Part shown: positions 33,068-44,577 of the stretch, one piece after another | Layout: each line of letters begins with the position of its first letter | How positions within the stretch are numbered: position 1 is the first letter of the stretch | From: Monilinia fructicola | Lineage: Eukaryota; Ascomycota; Leotiomycetes; Helotiales; Sclerotiniaceae | Length of the DNA: 64,000 nucleotides | Assembly: GCA_008692225.1 (NCBI GenBank) | Contig: VICG01000010.1 | Span: 1,550,001-1,614,000, forward strand | Direction: 5' to 3' | Program-made: the position numbers and the translations under genes | The notes under the pieces: generated by a model | The model's input: the letters and a program-made list of their open reading frames with translations, nothing else | Databases searched by the model: none | Told to the model about the DNA's origin: nothing

Positions 33068-34100
33068 ATTATCTCATCCTCAGACCCTCTGGTCGATTTA
33101 ACGTTTTTTTATTAATCTGCCTTAATTCAATATAAAAATGTTAAAATCTTTTAACACTTATATTCAACCAATCAAAGCTCAGGAAACGTTAATCTCCCAG
33201 AGGGTCTGAGGAAACTTAGGCGTTTTTTTAATAAAAACCTCAAATATTTGGTGGTAGAATTTCAACGATATAGTTCTACCTTTCAACAATAACTTATTAA
33301 AAAAAGAATTATACCATTCAAAAACCCTTGATTTATAGTATTTATTAAATCTGTATTATAAAAATTCATTATGTTGTTGATTTATAATCTTATTATTCAT
33401 TTTCTATTTTGAACATTTCAGGTTTTGTATTTCAATCATAACACTTTCAATATTCGTATACTAATCTTGATTTTAAATGCAATCGAATTCTTATATCGAA
33501 TATAGTATTCTAGGAATGTGCCAATTCTGTTAGAGACGTTGCTTTTCAGAAATCTGAAAGGGAATGCCAGGAGATGCCAGAAAAGGCTAGGAAATGGACT
33601 ATTTTAGCACCCAACCTTGTCGGAATTCATAATTCAACTATTTTTCGAATGATTTTTTTATATGATGAGGATCAGCTGGACTAGGAGATCTTCAAGATAT
33701 ATTTTTTTAATAAAAATATTGAATTATTGTGGAATGGTAAAGGGGTAGGTGGTTGTTATTATAAAATGTTACATTTCATGAAAACTAGTTTTTTACTTTC
33801 AACGATGTAGTTGTATATCATTAAATAGTATTATAACTATATAATATATATCAAAATAATTACAAAATTCCATTCTACATATTGAATCTGCATCAAAATA
33901 ATACGATTGTTAGATTATTTATTATTATTAAATAAATATTTCAAAAAAAGACGAATTGTTACATTTCACACCTAAGGCACGCCTAAAATGTCTTAAACCC
34001 TTCAGAGATCCTACGGTATGGATGCCCCATATGCCTCTTATTGGTCAGTTTATAGATTTTATGATTATGTAATCGAAAAAGGGTCTGAGGATGAGATAAC
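33068..34100. mobile_element. TIR element, 1.03 kb, flanked by TGATCA
   Basis: The left end (from 33068) and right end (to 34100) form an inverted repeat of about 20 perfect or near-perfect bases: RTTATCTCATCCTCAGACCC, extended less exactly through TCGATT. TGATCA occurs immediately outside both ends (33062-33067 and 34101-34106). Because TGATCA is itself palindromic, this could be a target duplication or part of a longer TIR. The interior is AT-rich with no ORF. A nested hairpin lies at 33077-33212. Confidence 0.75.
33077..33212. repeat. nested inverted repeat inside the TIR element
   Basis: TCCTCAGACCCTCTGG at about 33077-33092 is the exact reverse complement of CCAGAGGGTCTGAGGA at about 33197-33212, and AACGTT lies just inside both arms. 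The left arm is also part of the outer TIR, so this may be an end duplication or a small element inserted near the end. Confidence 0.7.
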
Positions 34101-35258
34101 TGATCAAGGATCTTTTCCCTTCTCATCATTGATAAGATATCATTTATTGCACGTGACTCTTGATTCGTGATTTATGATTTGTGATTCGTCATTCGTCATT
34201 CATCGTCATTCACGGCTGATAGTTGATAGTTGATGGTTGATGGTTGATGGTTGATGGCTGATGGCTGACGGTTGATAGTTGATAATTGATACCTAGGTAG
34301 TTGATAATTGATAATTGAAAACTCATGGCTACCTAGGTACATACTATGTCCTACTACATAATTATATACCTCCAGAGTCCATACCTACATACCTTCACAC
34401 CTCCATACCTCCATACCCTACTTACATACCTCCCTAGCTACCTAGATTCCATCGAAAGGGGCTTGTTTCTGTCTCCAGGGCTCCAGCTAATGAATGGTTT
34501 CCGGAATGGTAATCAATTCCAAATTGTGTCATGAGCCATGAATTTTGGAACTTCAACTGCAAACGTATGTTTTATGTTAAAAATCTCAAGGGGATTGACC
34601 ATCTAAGAGGAAGAAAGCAAAAAAGGACGTGGCCGGGTTTTCTCTTCATCGTAGATTTCCAAGGTGCCTTCTCTCTTCTTCTTCACACGCTTGAAACATC
34701 CATGGATGCCTCGCATACTCTGTACAATGTCATCGCAATGGATTCATTATTAAGCACTAGTTCTATTAATTCTGAGGCTACAACTTTTATTAAGCCGGCA
34801 AGGCAAACTGCTTTGAGGGCAATGTACCTCCAGAGAAGGCTGACACCATGAATTGAGCGAACGGTAACAACAACCACCACCACCACTACTACTACTACTA
34901 TGACCACTACTGCTACCGCTACTATTCTTTGGGATCAGATCAATCAATCCATCAATCCATCCATCTCCAGAAAAATTTCACTCTCATGGTAATTTGGCAG
35001 TTTGAATTTCATCTCACTGCATTTGCTACCCATCTCCTCAATTTCTTCTCTCCTCATTCAATCAAGTAATTACTCCGTACAGTATCAAAAACTTGTCAAT
35101 CAATAAGGTTTCGTGTATCCCCACTTCGCCTACCAGTATCAAACAAAGCCCAATTCTGATGCAAGTCGGCCTTGATCGCAACCTAAATCACAATATTTGA
35201 AGAGGACGCAGGATCGAGCAGGTTTTCAAGAAATCGGAGCAGCCAACTTCAATAACTA
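34101..35258. other. intergenic region upstream of the BEACH gene
   Basis: Variants of TTGATGGTTGATAG repeats lie at about 34210-34315, followed by CCTAGGTA-type motifs. An ACC/ACT trinucleotide array lies at about 34868-34920. No gene is seen; the promoter of the BEACH gene should lie toward the right end. Confidence 0.5.
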
Positions 35259-35282
35259 ATGCGGGGCAAGCAGAAAGGTTGA
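35259..35282 (+). promoter_or_regulatory. possible upstream ORF (7 codons) before the BEACH gene
   Basis: An ATG at 35259 opens a seven-codon frame (MRGKQKG) ending TGA at 35280-35282, 33 nt before the proposed main start at 35315. Whether the transcript includes it cannot be judged from sequence. Confidence 0.35.
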
Positions 35283-35314
35283 TCCCCCAAGCTGGACATA
35301 GGCGGGGCGGAACT

Positions 35315-38300
35315 ATGTCGACACGCGGCCGAAGACATCGTTCGTCGACTGCGGCTTCAACTCCACCCGAAGCAACAAAAGCTACCGCGGAACTACAGGT
35401 TCTTCTAGATGGTTTGTCTACGGCTCTCCAACGGCGTGCCGACGAAGAAGATGCATATCCTAAGCTGCCATCAATTGTTGAACATGTTCAGGCCATTCGA
35501 GTCTTTCTAATAGCATCCTCGCAAACATCCCGATCAAAAGATGACTTTCGACATCTTCGTGGATATCAAATCTTATTGAATACCCTTCGAGCATTTTCGG
35601 GATACTATCATCCTCTCAAAAGAAACCAGCAGGATAAAGTTCGTTTCTTCGACCTTCTCGAAAACATATTAGGGGTGTTGGCACAAACATTTCGAGAGCA
35701 TCATGGGAATAGGAGATACTTCAAGCGTCGAGTCGAGGGCGGTGGATGGGCCGCTTTTGAGCAAATAATAGCTAGTATTGGGATCGGTGGTAGTGAGTCG
35801 GATATCTGGACTGAAGCACAGCTTTTTGGGCGGCTCCTTGCATTCGCTTTGGACGATAAGAGATTTGAAACGTTATGTCAAATTGCTGTGGAATATCATC
35901 CCTCAAGAATCGAGTCGAACGATCTCACAATGCCCCGGGGTGCCGAGGAGACGCCAACCGCAACTCAAGAGGCTTCAAAACTCGAGTCCGAAAAGATCAA
36001 GGATGATGAAGGGATTCTCAAATTGGTGGATACTCGTTTGCAAGCGATTTTGCGTGAGAGCTCATTACTACATCATGCGGATATTGTTCCGGTTATCATA
36101 GATTTCTGGAAGACCATACCTCGAGTGTCCGACGTACCGGTCAATCCCGCTGCATTGGTGGTTATTCTAACATTGACAAAAATCTCCTCAATTTCAAATC
36201 ACAGTTTGTTAGCTCTGCATTCGACTGGAGTGTTGTCTACTCTGCTGCCGCTTGCTTTCGATCCTGATTCTCCCCTTGCTTCTACCGAGAGACGGACCGT
36301 TGAAAACCTGTGCGGTTCTTTGATGTCTCTAGGTATTAGCTCCTTGAATGATGCCCAATATCTAGTTTCTAGTCAGTCTCCTATTGCTAGCGAATTCCTG
36401 CTTCGTACGATGAAGAAATCTCACACCCCTTCGTACATCCAATTTGACCTTTCTTTAAATGGCTTTGCTTCAATAGAACTTCCCACTCTGGCACGGTCTT
36501 TTCCGCCTCCTTCAACAGTGGGAGGCTATACCTTTACAGCCTGGATATTTGTGGACAAATTCGATCCAAATGCTCATACGACCATTTTCGGGGCATATGA
36601 TGAGACTCAGACCTGCTTTCTACTGGCGTATCTTGAGCGGGATACTCATAATTTTATCTTACAAACTTCGATTTCCTCGTCGCGGCCTAGTGTCAGGTTC
36701 AAGTCGACAACGTTTCAAGAGCGCCGTTGGTATCATATTGCAATAGTTCATCGACGTCCTAGAACGATGACCTCGAGTAAAGCGATTCTTTATGTTGATG
36801 GAGAGTTCGCGGAACAGGTCAAATGCCAGTACCCAGCTCCTCCGCCACTCACAAATGCGAGCACAGAAAGTTTTGCCTCCTTCACATCGACTAGTGCCAA
36901 GGCCCATCCCGTTCAGGCATTTCTTGGAACTCCTCAAGATCTTTCCACGCGCCTCGGACGTGGAGTTGTCTTTTCTCGTTGGTCGTTGGCTTCGGCACAT
37001 CTTATCGAGGATGTAATCAGTGACGATTTAGTTGCTGTTTACTATCGTTTGGGCCCACGCTACAATGGAAACTTTCAAGACTGTATGGGGTCATTTCAAA
37101 CGTATGAGGCGTCTGCGGCCCTTGGAATGCGCCAGGAGCTCATGCACCCCGGAAAGGAAGAAAACTCGGACATTCTCAAAGCTATACGCGGGAAGGCTAG
37201 TGTGTTAGTGCCAGAATCTCGTATCATTTTAAGTATTTTACCCATTGCGATTCTTGGCGAAGAAGACCGACTGAAAGGGCCCGAATCCCAACTTTTGAGG
37301 GGACTCAATCGAACAGCCTCAAATAACCTATTCCAGTTGACACACAATAGCGGTACTTCTGTAGCTATCAATGGATCGACCCCTGCCATCAATGATGCCT
37401 TGGTTAGGGCTCATGGCACTGCAATTCTCACGGGTGAGCCAGTCGTCATTGTTCCACAAGCCCTGGATGATGCAATGTGGAGGCTAGGAGGGTTTACCGC
37501 CATTGGACTAAAACTAGTTGAAGCCGCCCACACAAAAGAAAGTATTGTGCGTGCCGTTGAAAATCTATTTGAAAGTATCAACGCAAGTTGGCGTAATAGC
37601 GAGGCCATGGAGCGGGAAAATGGCTACGCAATACTAGGCGCCCTTCTTCGTGGCAAGATGGGTGCCGGAAACTGTCATTTCGACAAGGACGGGTAGCTCC
37701 GAAAGCTCAAACATGAGCGAGGATGATCGTGACAAGCTCGGTTTTCAATTGCTAAGCCTGGTGCTGAATTTCGTTGGGTACAGCCACGAGACACCCGAGG
37801 AATCCTTTATAATTAACCCACTCGCATATCGAATATTACTTGTTGACTTTGACATGTGGCGGAAAACTGCCTTGATCACGCAAAGGTTATACTACAAACA
37901 ATTCATCACATTTGGTGTCAATAGCAAATATCATGAATTCAATTCGCGACGCCTATTCCGAATGCGTAAGTGGGCTATACGTACCTGGTATGATGATTAC
38001 CTTCGCTAATTGTATATAGGGATTGTGAAGAGGTTTCTGGATGCTCTGAAGGCTGAACCATTCCCTGTGGATGTGATGCCTGCTTTTATGGAGGCGCTTA
38101 CGAGTTTGGTCAAATGCAATATGACGGCCGAGGTTTTCCGCTCTCTGGCTCTTTTTCATCACTTATGCATATCATAAACCGACCAGTTCTACTTCAAGAA
38201 CTCCAAAGAATTCAGGGTCAACACTTCCCGCACGCTCTGGCACAATATCAAGAGGCCCCAGGAGACCGACCATTAGCACTGTATTTGATACAAACGAGTT

Positions 38301-41300
38301 GGCCTCACCGATCATGACCAAAAGGCAGCTTGGTAACCGAGTACTTGGTATGTATACGGAGCTGCTGTGCGAGAAGGGCACCACCTCAAACATTCGAAAA
38401 TTTGCTCGAACGGTCACGAACAAGGTACGCATTTCACTCTCTATATCGCTGAGACTATATCTAACCTCCTTCCTAGTGGCTCTTGCATCTCTTAACCGAG
38501 GATGATCCGCAAGTTGTCGTTCTTGGCTCGAAAATATTAGCCCGTCTTGTGGTCGTCCACGGCTCTAGCTATGCATCAAAATTTTCGAGTAAAACGGGAG
38601 GTTTTACAATCATGCGGCACCGATTGAAGAGATGGTGGGATATCCCGACACTATGGCCTATTTGTTTTAGTATTCTATTTGGACTCGACGTCGCGGACAT
38701 TAATTTCGACCAGCCATTTGATTTATACAATCTTCTGGAGACATTTAGCACAGGTAAAATTGCATATTCTAATGTGCTGCCTGTAATCATGATGATGCTG
38801 CAGCATGGAGTCAAGGACGTGTTACGAAACCAAGACGACCCTGACTCACCACTCCATGACAAGGGCAATTGGAAGGACCAAGATTCACCCATAGATGCTC
38901 TCAAGCTCCCAACTCTTCGTAGATCAATGTCGCTGACAAAAGAACTCGAATCTCGACGTAAGTTGGTGGTCTGTTTTCTTGCAAAGCCCCCACGCTAACT
39001 CTAGAACAGAATCTCAGCAGCCTAAAAGAGAACGACTGGCCGAGCAGGTTATCGTTCTACACACGATTATTCGATTTCTCGCGGATTTGCATAGCAAGTC
39101 TCAAGAATTCAGGGATTTTGCCTTGTCTTCAGACTATGTAAGACTTCTGCTTGCCGTTCTATTCCCCGTGGTAGTCAGTTCAGATGCTGTCAGTTCGGAA
39201 ACGGAATTGAACTCGCATAATTCTGCATTGACTTTCGAGGGGGATGATGTCATCATTAGACCAGTATCTCGCGTATCAGCTACGCCTACACCTATTGTCC
39301 GGACCTCGACGGTGGAAACTCTCCTTCCGCCTAGTCCTACAAATCTCAGAGCAAAGCCTCTTCGTCGGGGATCATCATTTGTATTGTTAACAGCTCGCCC
39401 TTCAGAATACAGTCCATCTCCCGCTAGACTTAGCCTAGTTATGTCGCCAAAGAAAAAAATCACTACACAGAAAGTTAGTAATGCAATAGTCGAAGGCATG
39501 TTGGAATTAATTGTCAATGTCTTCATTGACCAAGTCATGGCCCGTAAGGAATTTCCTGGATTTGGATTGTTCCTCAAAGTTCCTCCTGGTTTTCAAGAAC
39601 ACCAAGCGTACTTTGAGTCGTATATACTGCGTAATATGATATCGCAGCTTGGGACTACTATTCAGCTGGACCAAAAGTCACTGTGGGAGCCCAGAGTCAT
39701 CCAAAATATGGCTCGCTTTGTGCTCCACATAGGTGAAGCTGTTTTTGAAGGCTGGTTCTTGGGAGGGGCTGAAACATTATTGGACTTTGCAGGAACAATA
39801 CTGGAATATTTGGAGCGACCTGAAGTCTCCAAGATCAAAAGTGTCCGGCTATGTAGCCAGGCTATTGCTTCGATCAAAAGCGTATTCCTTCGAGTTGCCT
39901 TACTTCGTCTATCCGAACTCGATGTGCCGGAGGCTTCTGAGCTGGAAGCATTGGCATTTATGGATAAGCTGCTGTATTGGCAAACCGTTGTCTTGTCTGC
40001 CGATGTGACTGAGGATAACTTTCTGAATCTCGTTTGTTACCAGCTTTATGTCAAGTTGGTTGATGAAAAGGAAAGCATACGCTTGGCCGCGGCAAATATT
40101 TGGCGCATATTGCTTGTTCAGAAGCCCGAAGAAACGTCTAATATGCTTCGCCATGCTATGCCTGGCCAGTACAAACATCTAGACTCCGGTTTCAAAAAGC
40201 TTACCGAGTTGGACAATGAGACTTTTGCGGAATGGGTTGATGCCTATAGAGCTGAACTCGATGCTCTGTTCTTCGGTGCAATGTCTCGTGCTTGGGAGGA
40301 CTTCGTCAATGCTGAGAATGAGAAGACCGAAGATACTCTTAAAAGCCGCGTTACCAAGAGACGCGAAAAGCTAAAACAATGGCATGCCGATGACCTTAAC
40401 GATGAGGACATCTTGTTCCGTCATGACCTCGCGTCAAATCTATGGATGAAGAATATTTACGCATCTGAACATCTTAAGCACCAAAGAGCACAGCAGGACC
40501 AGCAGGATAATTTCAGTTTCCTCGTGTCCACCTTTTCAAGAATGGATCGAGAGCTTCATAGGTCGTGTGCAGTTTTTGATCGCAGGGTTCCCACAAAGTG
40601 GAAGTTGGACCGAACCGAGGGTCGGAATCGTATGCGTCTTCGTATGCTACCCGATCGCGCTCCCCCGACCTATGACTACAAACCCAAAAGACGCCCAACG
40701 GAGACCAATTCAAACGATACTCTGCATGTCAATACAAAAGTTGGAGGGAACATCACCTCGGCTCAGCACATTGTGTCGACGCCCAAGTCGGCTGTGGCAC
40801 CACCTGGAGACTTTGATGATCAAGATGCACCCGAGAAGAGGGCTGAAAAATCATCAGAGGAGCTCTCGACTGGAACTTCAGAGAATGTCGTCCAAGAGGA
40901 AGAATTTGAACTTGTCGATGACCCTAATGACACTGGTGATGGCGATGATGGGTTTGAAGACAAAAACCGAAAGGTCATGCGCAGCCTTCAAAGAGGAGAC
41001 TCGGTGCAGCATGTTTTCAATATCTCTCGAATTATTGGGCTCGAAGCAGTCGAAGGCCTATTAATTCTAGGCAAGGATTCCCTGTACCTGATTGACAATG
41101 TCTTCCAAAGATCCGATGGAGAAATTGTGAACGTGGCAATGGCTCCCAAGGAGGAACGGGATCCGTATTTACAAATGATTGCGGGCCATAATTCAACCGA
41201 AAAAACGTCTCAACCTCTACGAACGGAGCAGGAATCGAGGAGTTGGAAGTGGAGCGATGTTATTAGCATCTCCAAGCGTCGCTTTCTTTTCCGAGATGTT

Positions 41301-43467
41301 GCGGTGGAAGTATTTTTCACCGATGGTCGTAGTTATCTACTTACGGCCATCTCGGCCATTCTCAGAGATGATCTCTTTGCTAAGCTTTCTTCCAAGGCCC
41401 CACATACCAACGGCAGTTCTGGTTTGCCTAATCCAGAAGACGGTTGGCGTCTTGAGGCTCTCAAGGTATCGGATGAGGCACCTGCTAGTTTGAGTTCTAA
41501 ATTTGGTAGCATCTTCAATTCTTCTGCTTGGAACCCAGCTATGCGACGGTGGGCCAAAGGCGAAATTTCTAATTTTCACTATTTGATGCTCGTAAACACG
41601 ATGGCTGGTCGAACATTCAATGACCTTACACAATATCCCGTCTTCCCTTGGGTTCTAGCCGACTATACTAGTGAGGAGTTAGATCTCAACAATCCTGCTT
41701 CATTCCGCGATCTATCAAAACCAATGGGTGCGCAGCACAACTCTCGTCAAGCGGATTTTATTGAAAGGTACAAAACATTTGCGGAGATGGATAGCAGTAC
41801 ACCTGCCTTTCATTATGGGACCCATTACTCATCGGCCATGATCGTTACATCGTATTTGATCAGACTTCAGCCATTTGTTCAATCATACTTGTTGCTTCAG
41901 GGAGGTAATTTTGATCATCCTGACCGATTGTTCTATTCAATTGCGAAAGCTTGGGATTCCGCATCTAAGAATAACATGTCTGATGTGAGGGAGCTCATAC
42001 CAGAGTTCTTTTACCTGCCAGAATTTCTCACGAACAATAATGGATACAATTTCGGCTTGCGACAAGGAGATGGTGGAGGCATAGATACTGTCGCCCTTCC
42101 GCCATGGGCCAAGGGTGACCCAAAAATATTTATTGCCAAACATCGCGAGGCGTTAGAAAGTCCCTATGTTAGTAAAAATTTGCACCAGTGGATTGATCTT
42201 ATTTTCGGTTGCAAGCAACGTGGTGAGGCCGCTATTGAAAGCGTGAACGTATTTCACCATCTTTCATACCATGGCGCAAAAAACCTCGATACCATCGAAG
42301 ATCCCGTCGAAAGGCTAGCTACCATTGGAATTATTCATAACTTTGGCCAAACCCCTCATCAAGTCTTTTCTAAACCCCATCAATCTCGGGAAGATATGCG
42401 ACAGAGACCAAAGAGACTTGACACTTCCGCCGAATCTCTGACACGACTACCTTTTCCATTAATCGAAAGTCACGAGCGTGTTGCGTCACTCACATACTCG
42501 TCTAAGTTTGATCGACTTCTCTGCGCTACAGCATTCCGCCTTCATCTTCCTCCTGCCTTTGATAAATATCTGGAATGGGGGTTCGCTGACAATAGCGTCC
42601 GATTCTATTTCAATGACTCTAAAAAGCTTGCTGGTCTCTTTGAGAACCTACATCAAGGTCAATTGTCTACGGTCATTTTTGCCTCCTCACAAACTCTCAT
42701 CACAGCCGGTGAAGATTGTGTTCTGTCCGCTCACACAATCATAACTTCTTCTTCAAAACCCGTCGATCTCCAACCTCGTTCTTCTCTCTTCGGCCACAAA
42801 ACTCCAGTTACCACTCTCGCCGTCAGTAAATCCTTCAATACTATGCTTAGCGCATCATCTGATGGTCTTGTCCTCCTTTGGGATCTAAACCGCCTAGAGT
42901 TTATCCGCAAACTCACTCACGGTCGACCTGTCGAATGCGCGCGGATTAATGATATAAGCGGTGACATTATGTTGTGTCGTGGTCAAAAAGTTGCTCTTTA
43001 CACATTGAACGGCGAAGCACTCCTCGAGCAAAATGTCTGCGCGGAGTTAGGACACGATGATTATATACATAGTTGTGCATTCTACGAAGGTTCTGGAAAT
43101 GAGTGGCTAGAAAGTACATTGCTATTCACGGGTCATAAGAGAGGAATCGTGTGCATCTGGCGGAAAATTGTTGGTAAACAGACCGGGAAATGGGAGTTGG
43201 AATTAGTGAAGCGATTGGATCACGTGGATGGGGCAAGAAGAGATGCTAGTGGGAATGGGTCAGCTGGACCACATGGAACGAGAACGACGGCCAACGGAAA
43301 TGTAGATGCGGGAATCAGTTGTGTGGTTCCAATGGAGAAAGGAGTTTATACTGGCGATGAGGAAGGAAGAGTGGTAAGCTTTTCTTTTTTGATGATGTTA
43401 TAATATTGAAGCTAACCATGGATGCTCTGAATAGTATGAATGGACATTAGTTCAACGCGAACGATAA
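35315..43467 (+). CDS. BEACH-domain WD40 protein (Bph1/LYST/neurobeachin superfamily; two apparent frameshifts)
   Basis: BEACH proteins are giant scaffolds in membrane traffic, lysosome/vacuole function and autophagy. The exons are 35315-37965, 38020-38424, 38477-38957, 39010-43373 and 43435-43467, about 2643 aa after discounting two bases. In order: an alpha-helical N-terminus; a concanavalin-A-like domain (YTFTAWIFVDKF, RWYHIAIVHRRP, ILYVDGEF); further helical repeats; a PH-like domain near EAVEGLLILGKDSLYLID; and the BEACH domain, with ISNFHYLMLVNTMAGRTFND, YPVFPWVLADY and FHYGTHYSSAM. C-terminal WD40 repeats follow (LLWDLNRLEFIRK, GIVCIWRK) and the protein ends YEWTLVQRER. All four introns are 52-61 nt with GT-AG ends. 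Frameshifts are at 37669-37671 (extra A; GAGN to TVISTRTGSSE) and 38152-38156 (extra T; SLALF to ITYAYHKP). The main ATG was chosen because upstream frames lack an ATG. Confidence 0.92.
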
Positions 43468-44435
43468 GATAAATTTAGTAAAGTTGGGGCGAGGCGAGAT
43501 TTTTAGCAAAGTATAAAAATGATGTATTATGATAGCCCATACATAGAGTAGGTTGGTGTGGTGCGGCACTGTCTTCAAGATTCCAAGGTGAAGGGAGGTC
43601 GGTGGTCAAAGTTACGCTGTACAAGAACAAAAGAAATACTAAGTGAATACTTGAATGGGAGGCGTAAGGCGTTTTTGCTTTCCCTTTCTACCATCAGTAT
43701 TCTCTCTCAGGCTTTTGTTTTCACAAAGTGCTATGGCAAATATACCGCTTGTACCTCCCTCGTACTCGATTCATCTTTATTCTTCCCGGCGTTGAAGAGT
43801 ACAGTAGCGAGAAAGTATTCTTTGTATAATCAATAAACAAATCAATCTTTTGGCTTATTTGTTCGGGCTCGGGTTTCATCCGTCGTTGCTTGACATTCCC
43901 GCGTCAAGTTCTTATGACACCGTGATATTTTAATGCAACTTGTACAACCCCATAGTTATCTCACCATCGCGTGGATGGCTATATTCCAGTTGTTTACCTA
44001 TGCCTCTACCTCAGAATGATCCATCTTATTGTCGCAATGATACTTTTCTTCCTCTTCCAGTTTCGAATTGCGTGTGAGAGTTTCTTGTCGTACAGAGGCT
44101 CATAACTAATCTCTTGATACGGGTTTAACGAGCTGGTGAAAAGTACCAACACTTCCTTCCCTAAGACTTGAGATATTTCAAAACAATATCTACCAAATTA
44201 AATCAGAACTTTCCAAAATTTATTTCTGAGGCCGACGAGTCGAAGTGTTGTAAGTAGATCAAGTTATGCTGACCACTCAGTCAAGAAAAAAGTGTATATT
44301 TCACTTCATTCCCTGTTCTGCTCATTTGAACAGCGTTGAAAAATGGAGAGGTCTCTGACGTCGGTTAGGGCCATTAAGATGCCTCGAAAAAAAGTCTTCC
44401 CTCCCCCAATCTAAACTCCAAAAGAAATCTAATGA
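43468..44435. other. intergenic region downstream of the BEACH gene
   Basis: I see no supported gene. An open frame at 43558-43836 has no recognisable motif and probably overlaps the BEACH transcript's downstream flank. Confidence 0.5.
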
Positions 44436-44577
44436 GCAAAAAGGCAAAACCCTAACCCCGCCCCAGCAAAAGGGGGCGGGAGGGGAACCCACCGTTGGGG
44501 GTCACAATTTGATGCTCCCCCCAGGGTTTATTACTCGAACCGGCGTGAACTGTCCTAACCACTACACCAGGGGCACG
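44436..44577 (-). ncRNA. tRNA-like relic with A-box and B-box-like sequences, possible SINE or tRNA fragment
   Basis: Reading the minus strand from about 44577, GTGTAGTGGTTAGGAC resembles a tRNA D-arm/A box and CCGGTTCGAGT (about 44530-44541) resembles a T-arm/B box. Only about 12 nt separate them, too few for an anticodon arm, so this is not a normal tRNA. A TTTTT (plus AAAAA at 44438-44442) follows about 90 nt on, as in a Pol III unit. The last two B-box positions are off consensus. A function is not claimed. Confidence 0.35.
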
